19,484 nt of DNA from Bacillota bacterium (lineage in GTDB: Bacteria; Bacillota; Clostridia; Acetivibrionales; Acetivibrionaceae): the NCBI GenBank assembly GCA_023421115.1, contig JAEZUI010000195.1:1-19484 (forward strand), given 5' to 3'. Positions 1 to 7,731 of this stretch are shown one piece after another. Made by a program: the position numbers and the translations under genes. Below the pieces are notes generated by a model that was not told the DNA's origin, made no database searches, and saw only the letters and a program-made list of their open reading frames with translations. The first letter of the stretch is position 1. Every line of letters starts with the position of its first letter.

Positions 1-220
1 GTGCAAGTGCATATTATGGAAAGAACATAGCGGAGAGCCTTAGAGAATGTAGACGAAGCGGAGTCCGATTTTTGCAAAGCAAAATATCGTTCCTCTGTTT
101 CTTGCGAAGCAAGATAAGTCGAATCACCTGTTCGAGCGAAGCGAGTTTGATTCGACCCGTAGCGAGTCGTACATTCTCTTAGGTTTGTAGCTTAGTTCTT
201 GGAATAATATGCACTTGCAC
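1..220. repeat. Large palindromic, multi-hairpin element with 17-bp perfect terminal inverted repeats
   Basis: Bases 1-17 are the exact reverse complement of 204-220. Pairing continues inward at 21-26/195-200, 29-31/190-192, 38-50/171-183 (12 of 13) and 53-56/167-170. This long stem encloses three hairpins: 66-75/79-89 (10 bp, one bulge, AAA loop), 100-105/109-114 (GAA loop) and 118-126/148-156 (9 bp, perfect). The heptamer GCGAAGC occurs at 104-110 and 136-142, with a variant GCAAAGC at 74-80. I see no ORF inside. The left flank is outside the window, so a target-site duplication cannot be checked. It could be a MITE-like mobile element, a dispersed structured repeat or a structured RNA. I do not recognise a named family. 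Confidence 0.75.
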
Positions 221-315
221 GGCGGCGAGTACCCTTAAAACTTACAAAGCCCTTCTCAAACTCACTAATATCATACTATCACCACATATTATCAAACAAA
301 ACACCCCATGTAGTT

Positions 316-1008
316 TTACATAAGATTTGCAAAAAAAGACGCACCCAAAACAGTAACCAACCCAGTTACTGCAATGGCCAAACTACTCATCGCACCTTCT
401 ACCTCACCCATTTCCATAGCCCTTACCGTCCCAATTGCATGCGATGATGTACCAAGTGCAATCCCCTTAGCTATTGGCTCTTTAATCCGAAAAACCTTAC
501 ATACAAAATCAGCCATCATATTACCCAACACACCTGTAATAATAATCACAGCAACAGTTATAGTTACAATCCCACCAAGCTCTTCCGAAACTCCCATACC
601 TATTGCGGTTGTAATTGACTTAGGCAGTAAAGTAACATACTGCTCGTGGTTTAAATTAAACAGCTTAGACAACGAAAACACACTTACAAAACTAGCAAAG
701 GCTCCCGATACAATTCCACCTAATATTGCTTTATAATTACCCTTTAAAAGCTCAAGCTGCTGATATAATGGTATAGCAAGACATACTGTTGCCGGAGTCA
801 GAAGATAGCTCAGATATCTTGCTCCATTGTTATAACTCTCATAATCCACTCCCAAAAGACCTAAAACAGCAATAACAAATATTATCGAAATCAAAAGCGG
901 ATTAAACAACGCTATTTTGAATTTTCTTTTCAATACAACTCCAAGTCCATATCCTGCAAGACTCAAGAGCACTCCGAAATATGTAGACCCACACAATATT
1001 TCTCTCAT
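316..1008 (-). CDS. lrgB: LrgB/CidB-family membrane protein
   Basis: This is a 230-residue, highly hydrophobic polytopic membrane protein. The C-terminal half carries the LrgB family signature (SITTAIGMGVSEELGG, then IALGTSSHAIGTVRAME). LrgB/CidB proteins work with a small LrgA/CidA partner. The family is linked to control of murein hydrolase activity and, in several bacteria, to pyruvate or overflow-metabolite transport; which role applies here is unknown. The ATG at 1008 overlaps the lrgA TGA stop in an ATGA arrangement, with GAGG about 8 nt upstream, so translational coupling is likely. The reading frame is open further upstream, inside lrgA, but those residues do not look like the family, so I use the internal ATG. 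Confidence 0.9.
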   Translation of the reverse strand: MREILCGSTYFGVLLSLAGYGLGVVLKRKFKIALFNPLLISIIFVIAVLGLLGVDYESYNNGARYLSYLLTPATVCLAIPLYQQLELLKGNYKAILGGIVSGAFASFVSVFSLSKLFNLNHEQYVTLLPKSITTAIGMGVSEELGGIVTITVAVIIITGVLGNMMADFVCKVFRIKEPIAKGIALGTSSHAIGTVRAMEMGEVEGAMSSLAIAVTGLVTVLGASFFANLM

Positions 1009-1364
1009 TTCTTTAACCTCTTTTCCATCCGTATAATAAACTGTGTCATTCTCCCCGCTACAACCATTACAATTACCGTTGTCAAAACTGTAATAACACA
1101 AAGCGGTAGCCAAAGACTTTTAAGCTCACTCCATAAAGCAATAAGCCCCACCGCAGCCGGAATAAACATCATAGGCATTATTTCAATCAGATAATTGCCC
1201 GTTTCCTTAACCTTTTCTAGTGAAATAACTTTAGTCATTAACAACAACAGCATAATCACTAATCCGTAAATACTTGCAGGTATCGGCAGAGCAATAAAGT
1301 GTTTTAATAGCTCACCGACAAAAGAGACTGCCAAAATAATGGCAAACTGTTTCATGAATTTCAT
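1005..1364 (-). CDS. lrgA: LrgA/CidA-family holin-like protein
   Basis: A small protein of about 119 residues with four predicted membrane segments. It shows the family pattern GELLKHFIALPIPASIYGL near the N-terminus, then the IEIMPMMFIPAAVGLI segment. LrgA/CidA proteins are holin-like partners of LrgB/CidB in the cytoplasmic membrane. The start is uncertain: an in-frame GTG at 1382 and an ATG at 1355 are alternatives and none has a strong ribosome binding site. I chose ATG 1364. It is the first gene of a two-gene operon and overlaps lrgB by 4 nt. A good promoter lies just upstream at 1416-1444. No LytS/LytR-type regulator is present in the window. Confidence 0.88.
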   Translation of the reverse strand: MKFMKQFAIILAVSFVGELLKHFIALPIPASIYGLVIMLLLLMTKVISLEKVKETGNYLIEIMPMMFIPAAVGLIALWSELKSLWLPLCVITVLTTVIVMVVAGRMTQFIIRMEKRLKK

Positions 1365-1415
1365 TTTCTTAATCAATCCCACTTTCCAAAGTATGCTTTT
1401 AGTTTTATAAATACT

Positions 1416-1444
1416 ATTATATTGATTAAGCCTATAACAAGCAA
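1416..1444 (-). promoter_or_regulatory. Sigma-A-type promoter for lrgAB
   Basis: On the minus strand, TTGCTT (1444-1439), a 17-bp spacer and a perfect TATAAT (1421-1416) precede lrgA by about 50 nt. It is back-to-back with the leader-peptide promoter at 1485-1513, with about 40 bp between the two -35 boxes. Confidence 0.65.
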
Positions 1445-1484
1445 ACTATTTGTTATTTCATTTAAAAAAGCACGCAAAAAACTC

Positions 1485-1513
1485 TTGACTAATCTTGGTA
1501 TTTGCATTAACAT
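1485..1513 (+). promoter_or_regulatory. Sigma-A-type promoter for the leader peptide and ABC exporter operon
   Basis: TTGACT (1485-1490), a 17-bp spacer and TAACAT (1508-1513) lie about 40 nt upstream of the leader-peptide ATG. Spacing and position fit a start of transcription near 1520. Confidence 0.65.
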
Positions 1514-1555
1514 TTATATATGAGTGTTCACAATTTTAAAGAAGGAGGCAGGAAG

Positions 1556-1654
1556 ATGAAAAAGAATACAATCAACTTATTTACCAACAACTTTATTTTC
1601 GCCGGAATGTTTAACATTTCTGATAACCCTGCCTTACTCAGTTGTTTATTCTGA
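1556..1654 (+). CDS. Leader peptide of the ABC exporter operon (bmrB-like)
   Basis: A 32-residue ORF beginning MKKNTINLFTNNF and ending LLSCLF. It has a near-ideal ribosome binding site, AAGGAGG at 1542-1548, seven bases before the ATG. It sits between a good promoter and two tandem terminator-like hairpins, upstream of an exporter pair of the BmrC/BmrD type. In B. subtilis the bmrB leader peptide controls bmrCD by ribosome-mediated transcription attenuation, and the layout here matches that role. I see no clear sequence similarity to BmrB, so function rests on position and structure. Codons 22-25 (1621-1628) can pair with 1683-1690, the loop and stem tip of the first terminator, which gives a possible antiterminator. 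Confidence 0.7.
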   Translation: MKKNTINLFTNNFIFAGMFNISDNPALLSCLF

Positions 1655-1675
1655 AGTTTTTCATTGTAACTGATT

Positions 1676-1710
1676 AGGTCGTGGTTATCGCCGCGACTTT
1701 TATTTATTTT
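1676..1710 (+). terminator. First attenuator hairpin in the exporter leader
   Basis: Stem 1678-1684/1691-1697 has seven pairs including one G-U, extendable by two more, with a six-base loop, followed by TTTTATTTATTTT. It begins about 20 nt after the leader-peptide stop. A smaller hairpin, 1638-1644/1667-1673, spans the stop codon just before it. Confidence 0.65.
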
Positions 1711-1713
1711 AGG

Positions 1714-1745
1714 GGACGCGGAAATTTATACCGTGACCTTTTTTT
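1714..1745 (+). terminator. Second attenuator hairpin in the exporter leader
   Basis: Stem 1714-1721/1731-1738 (seven of eight pairs, one G-U) with a nine-base loop is followed directly by seven T residues. The arms can also pair with those of the first hairpin (1677-1684 with 1731-1738, and 1691-1697 with 1715-1721), so one long nested hairpin is an alternative fold. Confidence 0.65.
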
Positions 1746-1871
1746 GACCTTTTTTGAACAATGCGAAAGAGGCAAAACGTTGGGGGCTAGATGCCCCTCA
1801 GATTTCATTACATTTGCAGAATTTTAGGTACGGTGAGTAAGGCTAGCTGTCATCACAGAGGAGGTATTTAT

Positions 1872-3608
1872 TTGAAAAGACTTTTTACACTAATAATAAA
1901 ACAGTGGTTGCCCTACATTATTGGCATTATGGCACTTCTTACTTCAATAACAATAGATATGTTCAATCCATATTTTGTAGGCAAAATTGTTGACAGAACA
2001 GTACTTAATAAAGATATGGGATATCTAAAAACAGCATTACTAGCCCTTGCCGGAATAACAGTCGGGCGTGCAGTTCTTGGATATACCAAGTCAATTAATT
2101 TTGATATAGCCAGTTCAAAAGTAATTTTAAACTTGAGAAAAAATTTGTTTGATCACATACAGAAATTGTCCTTTTCATTTTTCGATGAAAATAATACTGG
2201 TGAATTAATGTCCCGTATAAAGGAAGATACGGAAAACATCATGAATGCTCTTTGTTTTGGAATAATACTGTTTTTGGAACAATGTGTTTATTTTATAATA
2301 GCATCAATTATTCTGATAACAATAAATTGGAAGCTTGCCCTTATTAGTCTTATTACAATGCCGCTCATTGAGATTGTAGTATTCAAACTTGAACGGTCAA
2401 TGGGTAAAACATATGGAAAAATTAGTGATCAGAGGGCTGTCCTAAACTCTACTGCACAACAAAATATATCCGGTGTGAGAATCGTTAAGGCTCTAGGGCG
2501 TGAAAAGCATGAAATCCAGAAATTTTTACGCCAGAATGAAGAAAACTATAATATAAATTTAGAGCAGGTAAAAGCATTTTCAAAATACAATCCGGCTATT
2601 GAATTTTTATCAAACCTCGTATTAGTTCTTGTCATAAGTTTTGGGGGTTATTTTGTAATCAGTGGTGAAATGTCTCTTGGGACATTAGTTGCCTTCAGCA
2701 ATTATATTTTTATGCTTATATGGCCAATGCGCATGATGGGATGGCTCACCAGTGTAATTGCACAGTGTATTGCCTCCGTTAAGAAGATTGATAAAATCTT
2801 TGATGAAGTACCCTCTATAAAAAATTGCGATCATCCTAAAATACCAGAAGAAATAAAAGGTCACATTATCTTTAAAGATGTATGTTTTGACTATAAAGGA
2901 GTTACTGTGCTAAAAGATATAAACATTGAAGCTACGCCGGGTAAAACCATTGCAATTATGGGGATTACCGGTGCAGGAAAAAGTTCTCTTATAAATCTCA
3001 TAGGAAGATACTATGATTGCACTAAAGGTATGATAAGTTTTGACGGAGTAGATATAAAAGAGATGGACTTATCAATATTGAGAGAAAATGTATCGGTAGT
3101 TATGCAGGAAACCTTCCTTTTTTCAGACACGATAGATGAAAATATCAGGTTTGGTACAGATAACATTTCTGATGAGGATTACAGGTCCGCTTGCGAGGAT
3201 TCTATGGTAGATGAATTTGTTTCTCAAATGCCAAAGGGGTATAACACAATAGTTGGTGAACGCGGCTTAGGTCTTTCAGGTGGGCAAAAGCAGCGAATTT
3301 CAATTGCTAGAGCTTTGGTGAGAAACCCTAAAGTGTTGATTATGGATGATTCAACCTCAGCTCTAGATATGGAGACGGAATATGCCATTGAAAAGGCTAT
3401 GGAACGAAGGAAAGGAATAACAAAGTTTATCATTGCTCATAGGATCTCAGCTGTTAAAAATGCAGATGAAATATTGTATTTTGAAGACGGAAAAATTGTT
3501 GAACGTGGAAACCATGCGGATCTTATTAAACACCGAGGCCGCTATTATGAAACATATTGCGAGCAATACCGTGATTATTCAGACGCACTAGAAAAAGAGG
3601 TGATATAA
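1872..3608 (+). CDS. bmrC: Heterodimeric ABC multidrug exporter, subunit with degenerate catalytic site (BmrC/YheI-like)
   Basis: This 578-residue half-transporter has an N-terminal six-helix exporter domain (about residues 1-300) and a C-terminal nucleotide-binding domain. Visible motifs are Walker A GITGAGKS (364-371), Q-loop MQETFLF, signature LSGGQ (468-472), Walker B with D492 and the H-loop His523. The catalytic position after Walker B is Asp493 instead of Glu, as in BmrC and TM287, which carry the non-hydrolysing site of a heterodimer. I start it at TTG 1872 because GAGGAGGT lies just upstream; an earlier in-frame ATG (1791) has no ribosome binding site and falls on a small hairpin. 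It overlaps the partner gene by one base (TAATG). The likely role is drug or toxic-compound efflux at the membrane; the substrate is unknown. Confidence 0.9.
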   Translation: MKRLFTLIIKQWLPYIIGIMALLTSITIDMFNPYFVGKIVDRTVLNKDMGYLKTALLALAGITVGRAVLGYTKSINFDIASSKVILNLRKNLFDHIQKLSFSFFDENNTGELMSRIKEDTENIMNALCFGIILFLEQCVYFIIASIILITINWKLALISLITMPLIEIVVFKLERSMGKTYGKISDQRAVLNSTAQQNISGVRIVKALGREKHEIQKFLRQNEENYNINLEQVKAFSKYNPAIEFLSNLVLVLVISFGGYFVISGEMSLGTLVAFSNYIFMLIWPMRMMGWLTSVIAQCIASVKKIDKIFDEVPSIKNCDHPKIPEEIKGHIIFKDVCFDYKGVTVLKDINIEATPGKTIAIMGITGAGKSSLINLIGRYYDCTKGMISFDGVDIKEMDLSILRENVSVVMQETFLFSDTIDENIRFGTDNISDEDYRSACEDSMVDEFVSQMPKGYNTIVGERGLGLSGGQKQRISIARALVRNPKVLIMDDSTSALDMETEYAIEKAMERRKGITKFIIAHRISAVKNADEILYFEDGKIVERGNHADLIKHRGRYYETYCEQYRDYSDALEKEVI

Positions 3609-5401
3609 TGCCAATTAATAATTTCAAGCAAGATGAAGTTTTAGAAGAAAATTTAAATATAAACATAATTAAAAGACTTTTATTATATTTAAAGCCCTAT
3701 GGAGGACCAGTTACAAAAACATTACTGCTGATGGGTTTTGTAATTGCGGTGGAGTTGCTTAATCCATACTTTTTAAAAATTGCGATAGACAAATTCATCA
3801 AAAATGGCGACTGGAAATATCTTATATTACTTGGCTGGGTAATGGCTGCTTTAAATTTAGTCGCAATGATATTCTCCCGATTAAGAATATTGACAATAGG
3901 AAGTGTCTCTAATAAAATTCTTTTGACCATCCGGCAACAGTTGTATTCTCACATTCAGAAATTATCCTTCTCATTTTTTGATAATCGGCCGACGGGAAAA
4001 ATACTTGCACGCATTATCGGAGATGTTAATTCACTGAATGATTTATTCACTAATAGCATTACAAGTCTTATTCCGGAAATTGTTAAAATAACAGCAGTAG
4101 TTATAATAATGATGGCAATGAATTACAAGCTTGGCTTGGTAGCGTTGGCAACATTGCCTGTTATGATAATTGTAATGTTCTTTATTTCAATATCCTCGAG
4201 AAAAAGATGGCAACTAAACAGAAAAAAATCTTCAAATCTGAATGCCTTCACTCATGAAGATTTTTCAGGAATACGAGTTGTTCAAAGTTTTGCTGCTGAG
4301 AAAGAAACGTCAGCTACATTCCTTAAACTGCTTGAAGAATGGAGAATTTCCTTTGTTAGAGCAATACGTATGAATGACTTTTTTTGGCCAACAGTCGAAA
4401 TGTCCTGGGGTGTAGGAACCATTCTAGTCTTTTGGTTTGGTGCGGGCCTTATTGAAAAAGATTCGATTACTCCTGGGCTTCTGATAGCTTTTACAAGTTA
4501 CATTTCTATGTTCTGGCAGCCAATTATGAACATAAGCAATTTTTATAACCAGTTAGTAACCAATATGTCTGGTGCAGAAAGGATTTTTGAAATACTTGAC
4601 CTTGAGCCTGATATTAAAGACAAACCGGAATCCTTTGAAATGCCTTTAATTAAAGGAGATGTTTCTTTCAGAAATGTTACTTTCGGTTATGATGATGATC
4701 AGCAGGTGCTAAACAATGTAAGTTTTGATGTGAAGGCCGGTCAAACAATAGCATTAGTAGGGTCGACAGGTGCTGGAAAAACAACAGTAGTAAACCTTAT
4801 AAGCAGGTTTTATGATGTACTTTCAGGAGAAGTATTAATTGACGGCATAAATATAAGCAATGCAAAACTTGAAAGTCTAAGGGGACAAATTGGCCTTATG
4901 CCACAGGATACCTTCCTCTTCGCCACAACAATTAAAGAGAATATACGCTATGGAAAATTAAATGCTTCAGACGAGGAAGTTATTGCTGCTGCTAAAGCAG
5001 TATCGGCGCATGAATTCATTATGAAGTTCGAAAAAGGTTATGATACTGATGTCAATGAGCGTGGTACAAGGCTTTCAGCAGGTCAAAGGCAATTGATTGC
5101 TTTTGCGAGGACATTGCTTTCAAATCCACGCATTCTAATACTTGATGAAGCAACCTCAAGTATTGATACCCATACTGAAAAGCTTGTACAGCAGGGAATA
5201 CACAACCTGCTTAGCGGAAGGACATCTTTTGTTATTGCCCACAGGCTTTCGACAATACGAAACGCCAATAGGATAATGGTTGTAGAAGATGGTGGAATAG
5301 TAGAATCGGGTACTCACGAAGAGCTAATTTCGCTTGAAGGAAAGTACTATAATTTTTACATTGCGCAGTTTAAATTCCTTAATGAAAAAGAGGTTATTTA
5401 G
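3608..5401 (+). CDS. bmrD: Heterodimeric ABC multidrug exporter, subunit with active catalytic site (BmrD/YheH-like)
   Basis: This 597-residue half-transporter has an exporter membrane domain followed by an ATPase domain. Motifs are Walker A GSTGAGKT (385-392), Q-loop MPQDTFLF, signature LSAGQ (489-493), Walker B ending Asp513-Glu514 and His545. It keeps the catalytic Glu but has Ala for the first Gly of the LSGGQ signature. The partner has the reverse pattern. Assembled head-to-tail, the pair would form one consensus ATP site (this Walker A/B with the partner LSGGQ) and one degenerate site, as established for BmrCD and TM287/288. AGAGGTG lies six bases before the ATG, which overlaps the upstream TAA by one base, so the two subunits should be made in equal amounts. 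Confidence 0.92.
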   Translation: MPINNFKQDEVLEENLNINIIKRLLLYLKPYGGPVTKTLLLMGFVIAVELLNPYFLKIAIDKFIKNGDWKYLILLGWVMAALNLVAMIFSRLRILTIGSVSNKILLTIRQQLYSHIQKLSFSFFDNRPTGKILARIIGDVNSLNDLFTNSITSLIPEIVKITAVVIIMMAMNYKLGLVALATLPVMIIVMFFISISSRKRWQLNRKKSSNLNAFTHEDFSGIRVVQSFAAEKETSATFLKLLEEWRISFVRAIRMNDFFWPTVEMSWGVGTILVFWFGAGLIEKDSITPGLLIAFTSYISMFWQPIMNISNFYNQLVTNMSGAERIFEILDLEPDIKDKPESFEMPLIKGDVSFRNVTFGYDDDQQVLNNVSFDVKAGQTIALVGSTGAGKTTVVNLISRFYDVLSGEVLIDGINISNAKLESLRGQIGLMPQDTFLFATTIKENIRYGKLNASDEEVIAAAKAVSAHEFIMKFEKGYDTDVNERGTRLSAGQRQLIAFARTLLSNPRILILDEATSSIDTHTEKLVQQGIHNLLSGRTSFVIAHRLSTIRNANRIMVVEDGGIVESGTHEELISLEGKYYNFYIAQFKFLNEKEVI

Positions 5402-5712
5402 ACCTACTATTATTTTTCTACATTGGAATACTTATCGGATTTTATAGAAATCACTTAAGGTGATTCCAAAAACTTTGCAATTAAACTTATTCACTGTCAT
5501 TAATTGATAACAAGAAATAGAAATCAAAGGATCTATATACCACTAAGGTACGTAGATCCTTTTTTTGTTTAATGAACTTTCACAAATCTTTCTGTTACTA
5601 ATAAAATCTACTTAGTATCAAATCAATTCAATTTTACTTCTCTCACTTGTTTTCAATCCTTAAAACCTTCCATTTATAGCATTTATATCCATTATTATAA
5701 ATTTCCACTTAT
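5402..5712. other. Convergent intergenic region between the ABC exporter and csp
   Basis: Apart from the strong terminator at 5526-5567 I see nothing supported here. The genes on both sides are transcribed toward it. No ORF with a ribosome binding site is visible. Confidence 0.6.
5526..5567 (+). terminator. Rho-independent terminator of the ABC exporter operon
   Basis: A 10-bp perfect stem (5526-5535/5553-5562) has an inner TACC/GGTA extension (5538-5541/5547-5550) and is followed by a T-rich tract. It may also stop transcripts arriving from csp on the other strand, where the tail is less U-rich. Confidence 0.9.
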
Positions 5713-5910
5713 TTATGATAACCTAACATTAGTTGCTTGTGGTCCACGCTGCCCTTTTTCCATATCGAATTCCACTGTTTGCCCCTCGTCTAGTGACTTA
5801 TAACCTTGCGATTGAATTGCAGAGAAATGCACAAACACATCATCTCCACCCTCTCTTTCAATAAAACCAAAACCTTTTTCCGCATTAAACCATTTAACTG
5901 TTCCAGTCAT
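5713..5910 (-). CDS. csp: Cold shock protein (CspA family)
   Basis: A 65-residue single cold-shock domain, the full length for the family. It starts MTGTVKWFNAEKGFGFI and carries RNP1 (KGFGFI, residues 12-17) and RNP2 (VFVHF, 25-29), the motifs that bind single-stranded RNA and DNA. The protein acts as a nucleic-acid chaperone in the cytoplasm. The ribosome binding site GGGAGG (5927-5922) lies 11 nt before the ATG, a slightly long spacing. A short inverted repeat TGCCT/AGGCA (5933-5950) sits just upstream of it in the 5' leader. It appears to be a single-gene unit. I could not identify a convincing promoter. Confidence 0.97.
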   Translation of the reverse strand: MTGTVKWFNAEKGFGFIEREGGDDVFVHFSAIQSQGYKSLDEGQTVEFDMEKGQRGPQATNVRLS

Positions 5911-6046
5911 TTATTACTGAACCTCCCTCAAATGCCTTATAATTTAGGCACAATATAAATTTTGTGTTCCTAATATATTTTGTTAAAAATAAGCCTTCAT
6001 TATTCACCCTGTAATATGCTTAATTCCCACACCTATGCAAAATTGG

Positions 6047-7135
6047 CTAAGTTAAAGCAACAGCTTCGTACTCTTTTATCAGGGAATTTACCAAATCCTT
6101 CACTGAAACAATTTTATCGGCCTTATAAGCATTTTCACCAGCAAACGCGAAACCATGCTCCATTTTTCCTTTTTTTGCACTTATTAATGAGAGTGCAATG
6201 CAATAAGGGCTACACTCATGATTACAAGTAACAATACAATGATATGGACACTTATAAGGTTTTTTATTCCCCTCATTCACATCCTTTATAAACTCATTAA
6301 TTATTGCTCTTCCAGGCATTCCCACCGGACTTTTTATAATACCTATATCTTCCTTTTTACAATTAATATAAGCATTTTTAAATTCTAAAGAAGCATCACA
6401 TTCGACTGTTGTCACAAAACGTGTTGCCATCTGAACTCCCGAAGCACCAAGTTGAATGTACTTATACATGTCTTCTCCTGAATATATACCACCAGCTGCA
6501 ATTACCGGAATGGTCTTGCCTGCAATGTTTCCGATATGTTTAGCTTCATCAATCACCTGTGAAACAATTTTCTCTAGTTGATAGTTTGGATCAGTAAGCT
6601 GTTCTTCTTTAAATCCGAGATGCCCTCCCGCCATAGGACCTTCCACTACAATAGCGTCAGGTGTATATCTATACTTATTTATCCATCTTTTAGCCACAAG
6701 ACTAGCTGCTCTTGCAGATGAAACAATAGGAACAAGTTTAGTTTCCTTAGTTTTCATTAAGAAGGAAGGTAGATTAAGCGGAAGACCAGCCCCTGAAAAA
6801 ATAATATCTATACCCTCCTCTATTGCAGTTTTAGCCATATCAGAGAAATTAGACAAGGCAACCATAATATTTACACCAAGAATCCCCTTGGTTAATTCGC
6901 GAGCTCTTCTTATTTCTTTCCTTAATGCCCTAATATTAGCCTCAAGATAATTTGTTGTAAAATCCGGTTCTAGCATTCCTATCGCTGCAGCAGAAATAAC
7001 TCCAATTCCACCCTCGTTAGCTACTGCTGATGCAAGTCCACTTAAAGAAACACCAACACCCATGCCACCTTGAATAATCGGCAATTCTGCGGTTAATCCA
7101 CCTATATTCAGTCCTTTTCCTTTCCAAGAAACCAT
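6047..7135 (-). CDS. Nitronate monooxygenase-like FMN enzyme (2-nitropropane dioxygenase / FabK superfamily)
   Basis: A 362-residue TIM-barrel flavoprotein. The N-terminal IIQGGMGVGVSLSGLA segment, EGPMAGGHLGF with the conserved His172, and the FMN-phosphate region AAGGIYSGEDMYKYIQLGA followed by GVQMATRF are typical of nitronate monooxygenases and related FabK-type enoyl-ACP reductases. I cannot tell nitronate oxidation from a fatty-acid or other reductase role by sequence alone. Near the C-terminus five cysteines occur at exactly four-residue steps (C296, C300, C304, C308, C312). Clostridial homologues have a cysteine-rich patch here, but this spacing is unusually regular. The gene starts two bases after the infC stop, with AAGGAG inside the end of infC, so the two are probably one operon. 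Confidence 0.85.
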   Translation of the reverse strand: MVSWKGKGLNIGGLTAELPIIQGGMGVGVSLSGLASAVANEGGIGVISAAAIGMLEPDFTTNYLEANIRALRKEIRRARELTKGILGVNIMVALSNFSDMAKTAIEEGIDIIFSGAGLPLNLPSFLMKTKETKLVPIVSSARAASLVAKRWINKYRYTPDAIVVEGPMAGGHLGFKEEQLTDPNYQLEKIVSQVIDEAKHIGNIAGKTIPVIAAGGIYSGEDMYKYIQLGASGVQMATRFVTTVECDASLEFKNAYINCKKEDIGIIKSPVGMPGRAIINEFIKDVNEGNKKPYKCPYHCIVTCNHECSPYCIALSLISAKKGKMEHGFAFAGENAYKADKIVSVKDLVNSLIKEYEAVALT

Positions 7136-7136
7136 A

Positions 7137-7661
7137 TCATTTCTCCTTATTAGTTTTAGGATTAAGTATCATCATCATACTTCTTCCCTCAAGCTTTGGC
7201 TGCTTTTCAACCACCCCAACATCATTTACTGCTTGAGCAAACTTTTCCAAAACTTCCTTCCCAATTACTGTATATTTCATTTCCCTGCCTCGAAATCTAA
7301 TACTAACTTTGACCTTATTACCCTCTTGTAGAAACTTACAGGCATTTTTTGCTTTAAAGTCAAAATCGTGTTCTTCAATTGTGGCAGACAACCTTACTTC
7401 CTTAAGCGAAACCACCTTCTGATTTTTCCTAGTTTCTTTCTCCTTTTTAGCCTGTTCAAACATGCTCTTTCCATAATCCATAATCTTACATACTGGTGGC
7501 GCTGCATTAGGTACAATTTTTACAAGATCAAGATTTTTTGTAATTGCAATTTGTTGTGCATCCTTTGATGACATAACACCTAACATTGCTCCATCAACAT
7601 CGATAAGTCGAACCTCACGATCCCTTATTCTGTCATTCATCTGCTGCTCATTTTTTATAAT
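7137..7661 (-). CDS. infC: Translation initiation factor IF-3 with an apparent ATT start
   Basis: About 174 residues, normal for IF-3. The N-terminal domain shows NDRIRDREVRLIDVDGAMLG and PPVCKIMDYGK, then the lysine-rich linker and a C-terminal domain with VKVSIRFRGREM. IF-3 binds the 30S subunit and checks the start codon. On the minus strand GGAGGTG (7674-7668) stands six bases before an in-frame ATT (7661). An ATG at 7676 overlaps that ribosome binding site and has none of its own. An AUU start is the classic basis of IF-3 autoregulation, so I take ATT as the start. The usual downstream partners rpmI and rplT are absent; a nitronate monooxygenase-like gene follows instead. It could be a second infC copy in the genome. 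A 270-nt structured leader precedes it. Confidence 0.9.
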   Translation of the reverse strand: MIKNEQQMNDRIRDREVRLIDVDGAMLGVMSSKDAQQIAITKNLDLVKIVPNAAPPVCKIMDYGKSMFEQAKKEKETRKNQKVVSLKEVRLSATIEEHDFDFKAKNACKFLQEGNKVKVSIRFRGREMKYTVIGKEVLEKFAQAVNDVGVVEKQPKLEGRSMMMILNPKTNKEK

Positions 7662-7731
7662 ATAAAACACCTCCATTGATATTTTTTACAGTAGTCACAG
7701 GTTTTTATGTACTCTTTATTTATAAATATAA

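Noticed and set aside
1..220. CRISPR array or tRNA-like gene in the repeat-rich left end
   Set aside because: The repeats are inverted and not regularly spaced direct repeats, and no acceptor stem, anticodon or T-loop pattern is present.
374..736. Plus-strand ORF of 120 codons opposite lrgB
   Set aside because: No ribosome binding site, and it lies fully antisense to a well-supported membrane protein gene. Its composition mirrors that gene.
1791..1871. ATG at 1791 as the start of the first exporter subunit
   Set aside because: There is no ribosome binding site, it lies in a small GGGGC/GCCCC hairpin, and the extra 27 residues do not look like an exporter N-terminus. GAGGAGGT before TTG 1872 is much stronger.
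5980..6231. Plus-strand ORF of 83 codons overlapping the end of the nitronate monooxygenase gene
   Set aside because: Mostly antisense to a conserved gene, with no ribosome binding site or recognisable domain.
7659..7676. ATG at 7676 as the infC start
   Set aside because: It overlaps the ribosome binding site GGAGGTG that serves the ATT at 7661, and has no upstream site of its own.
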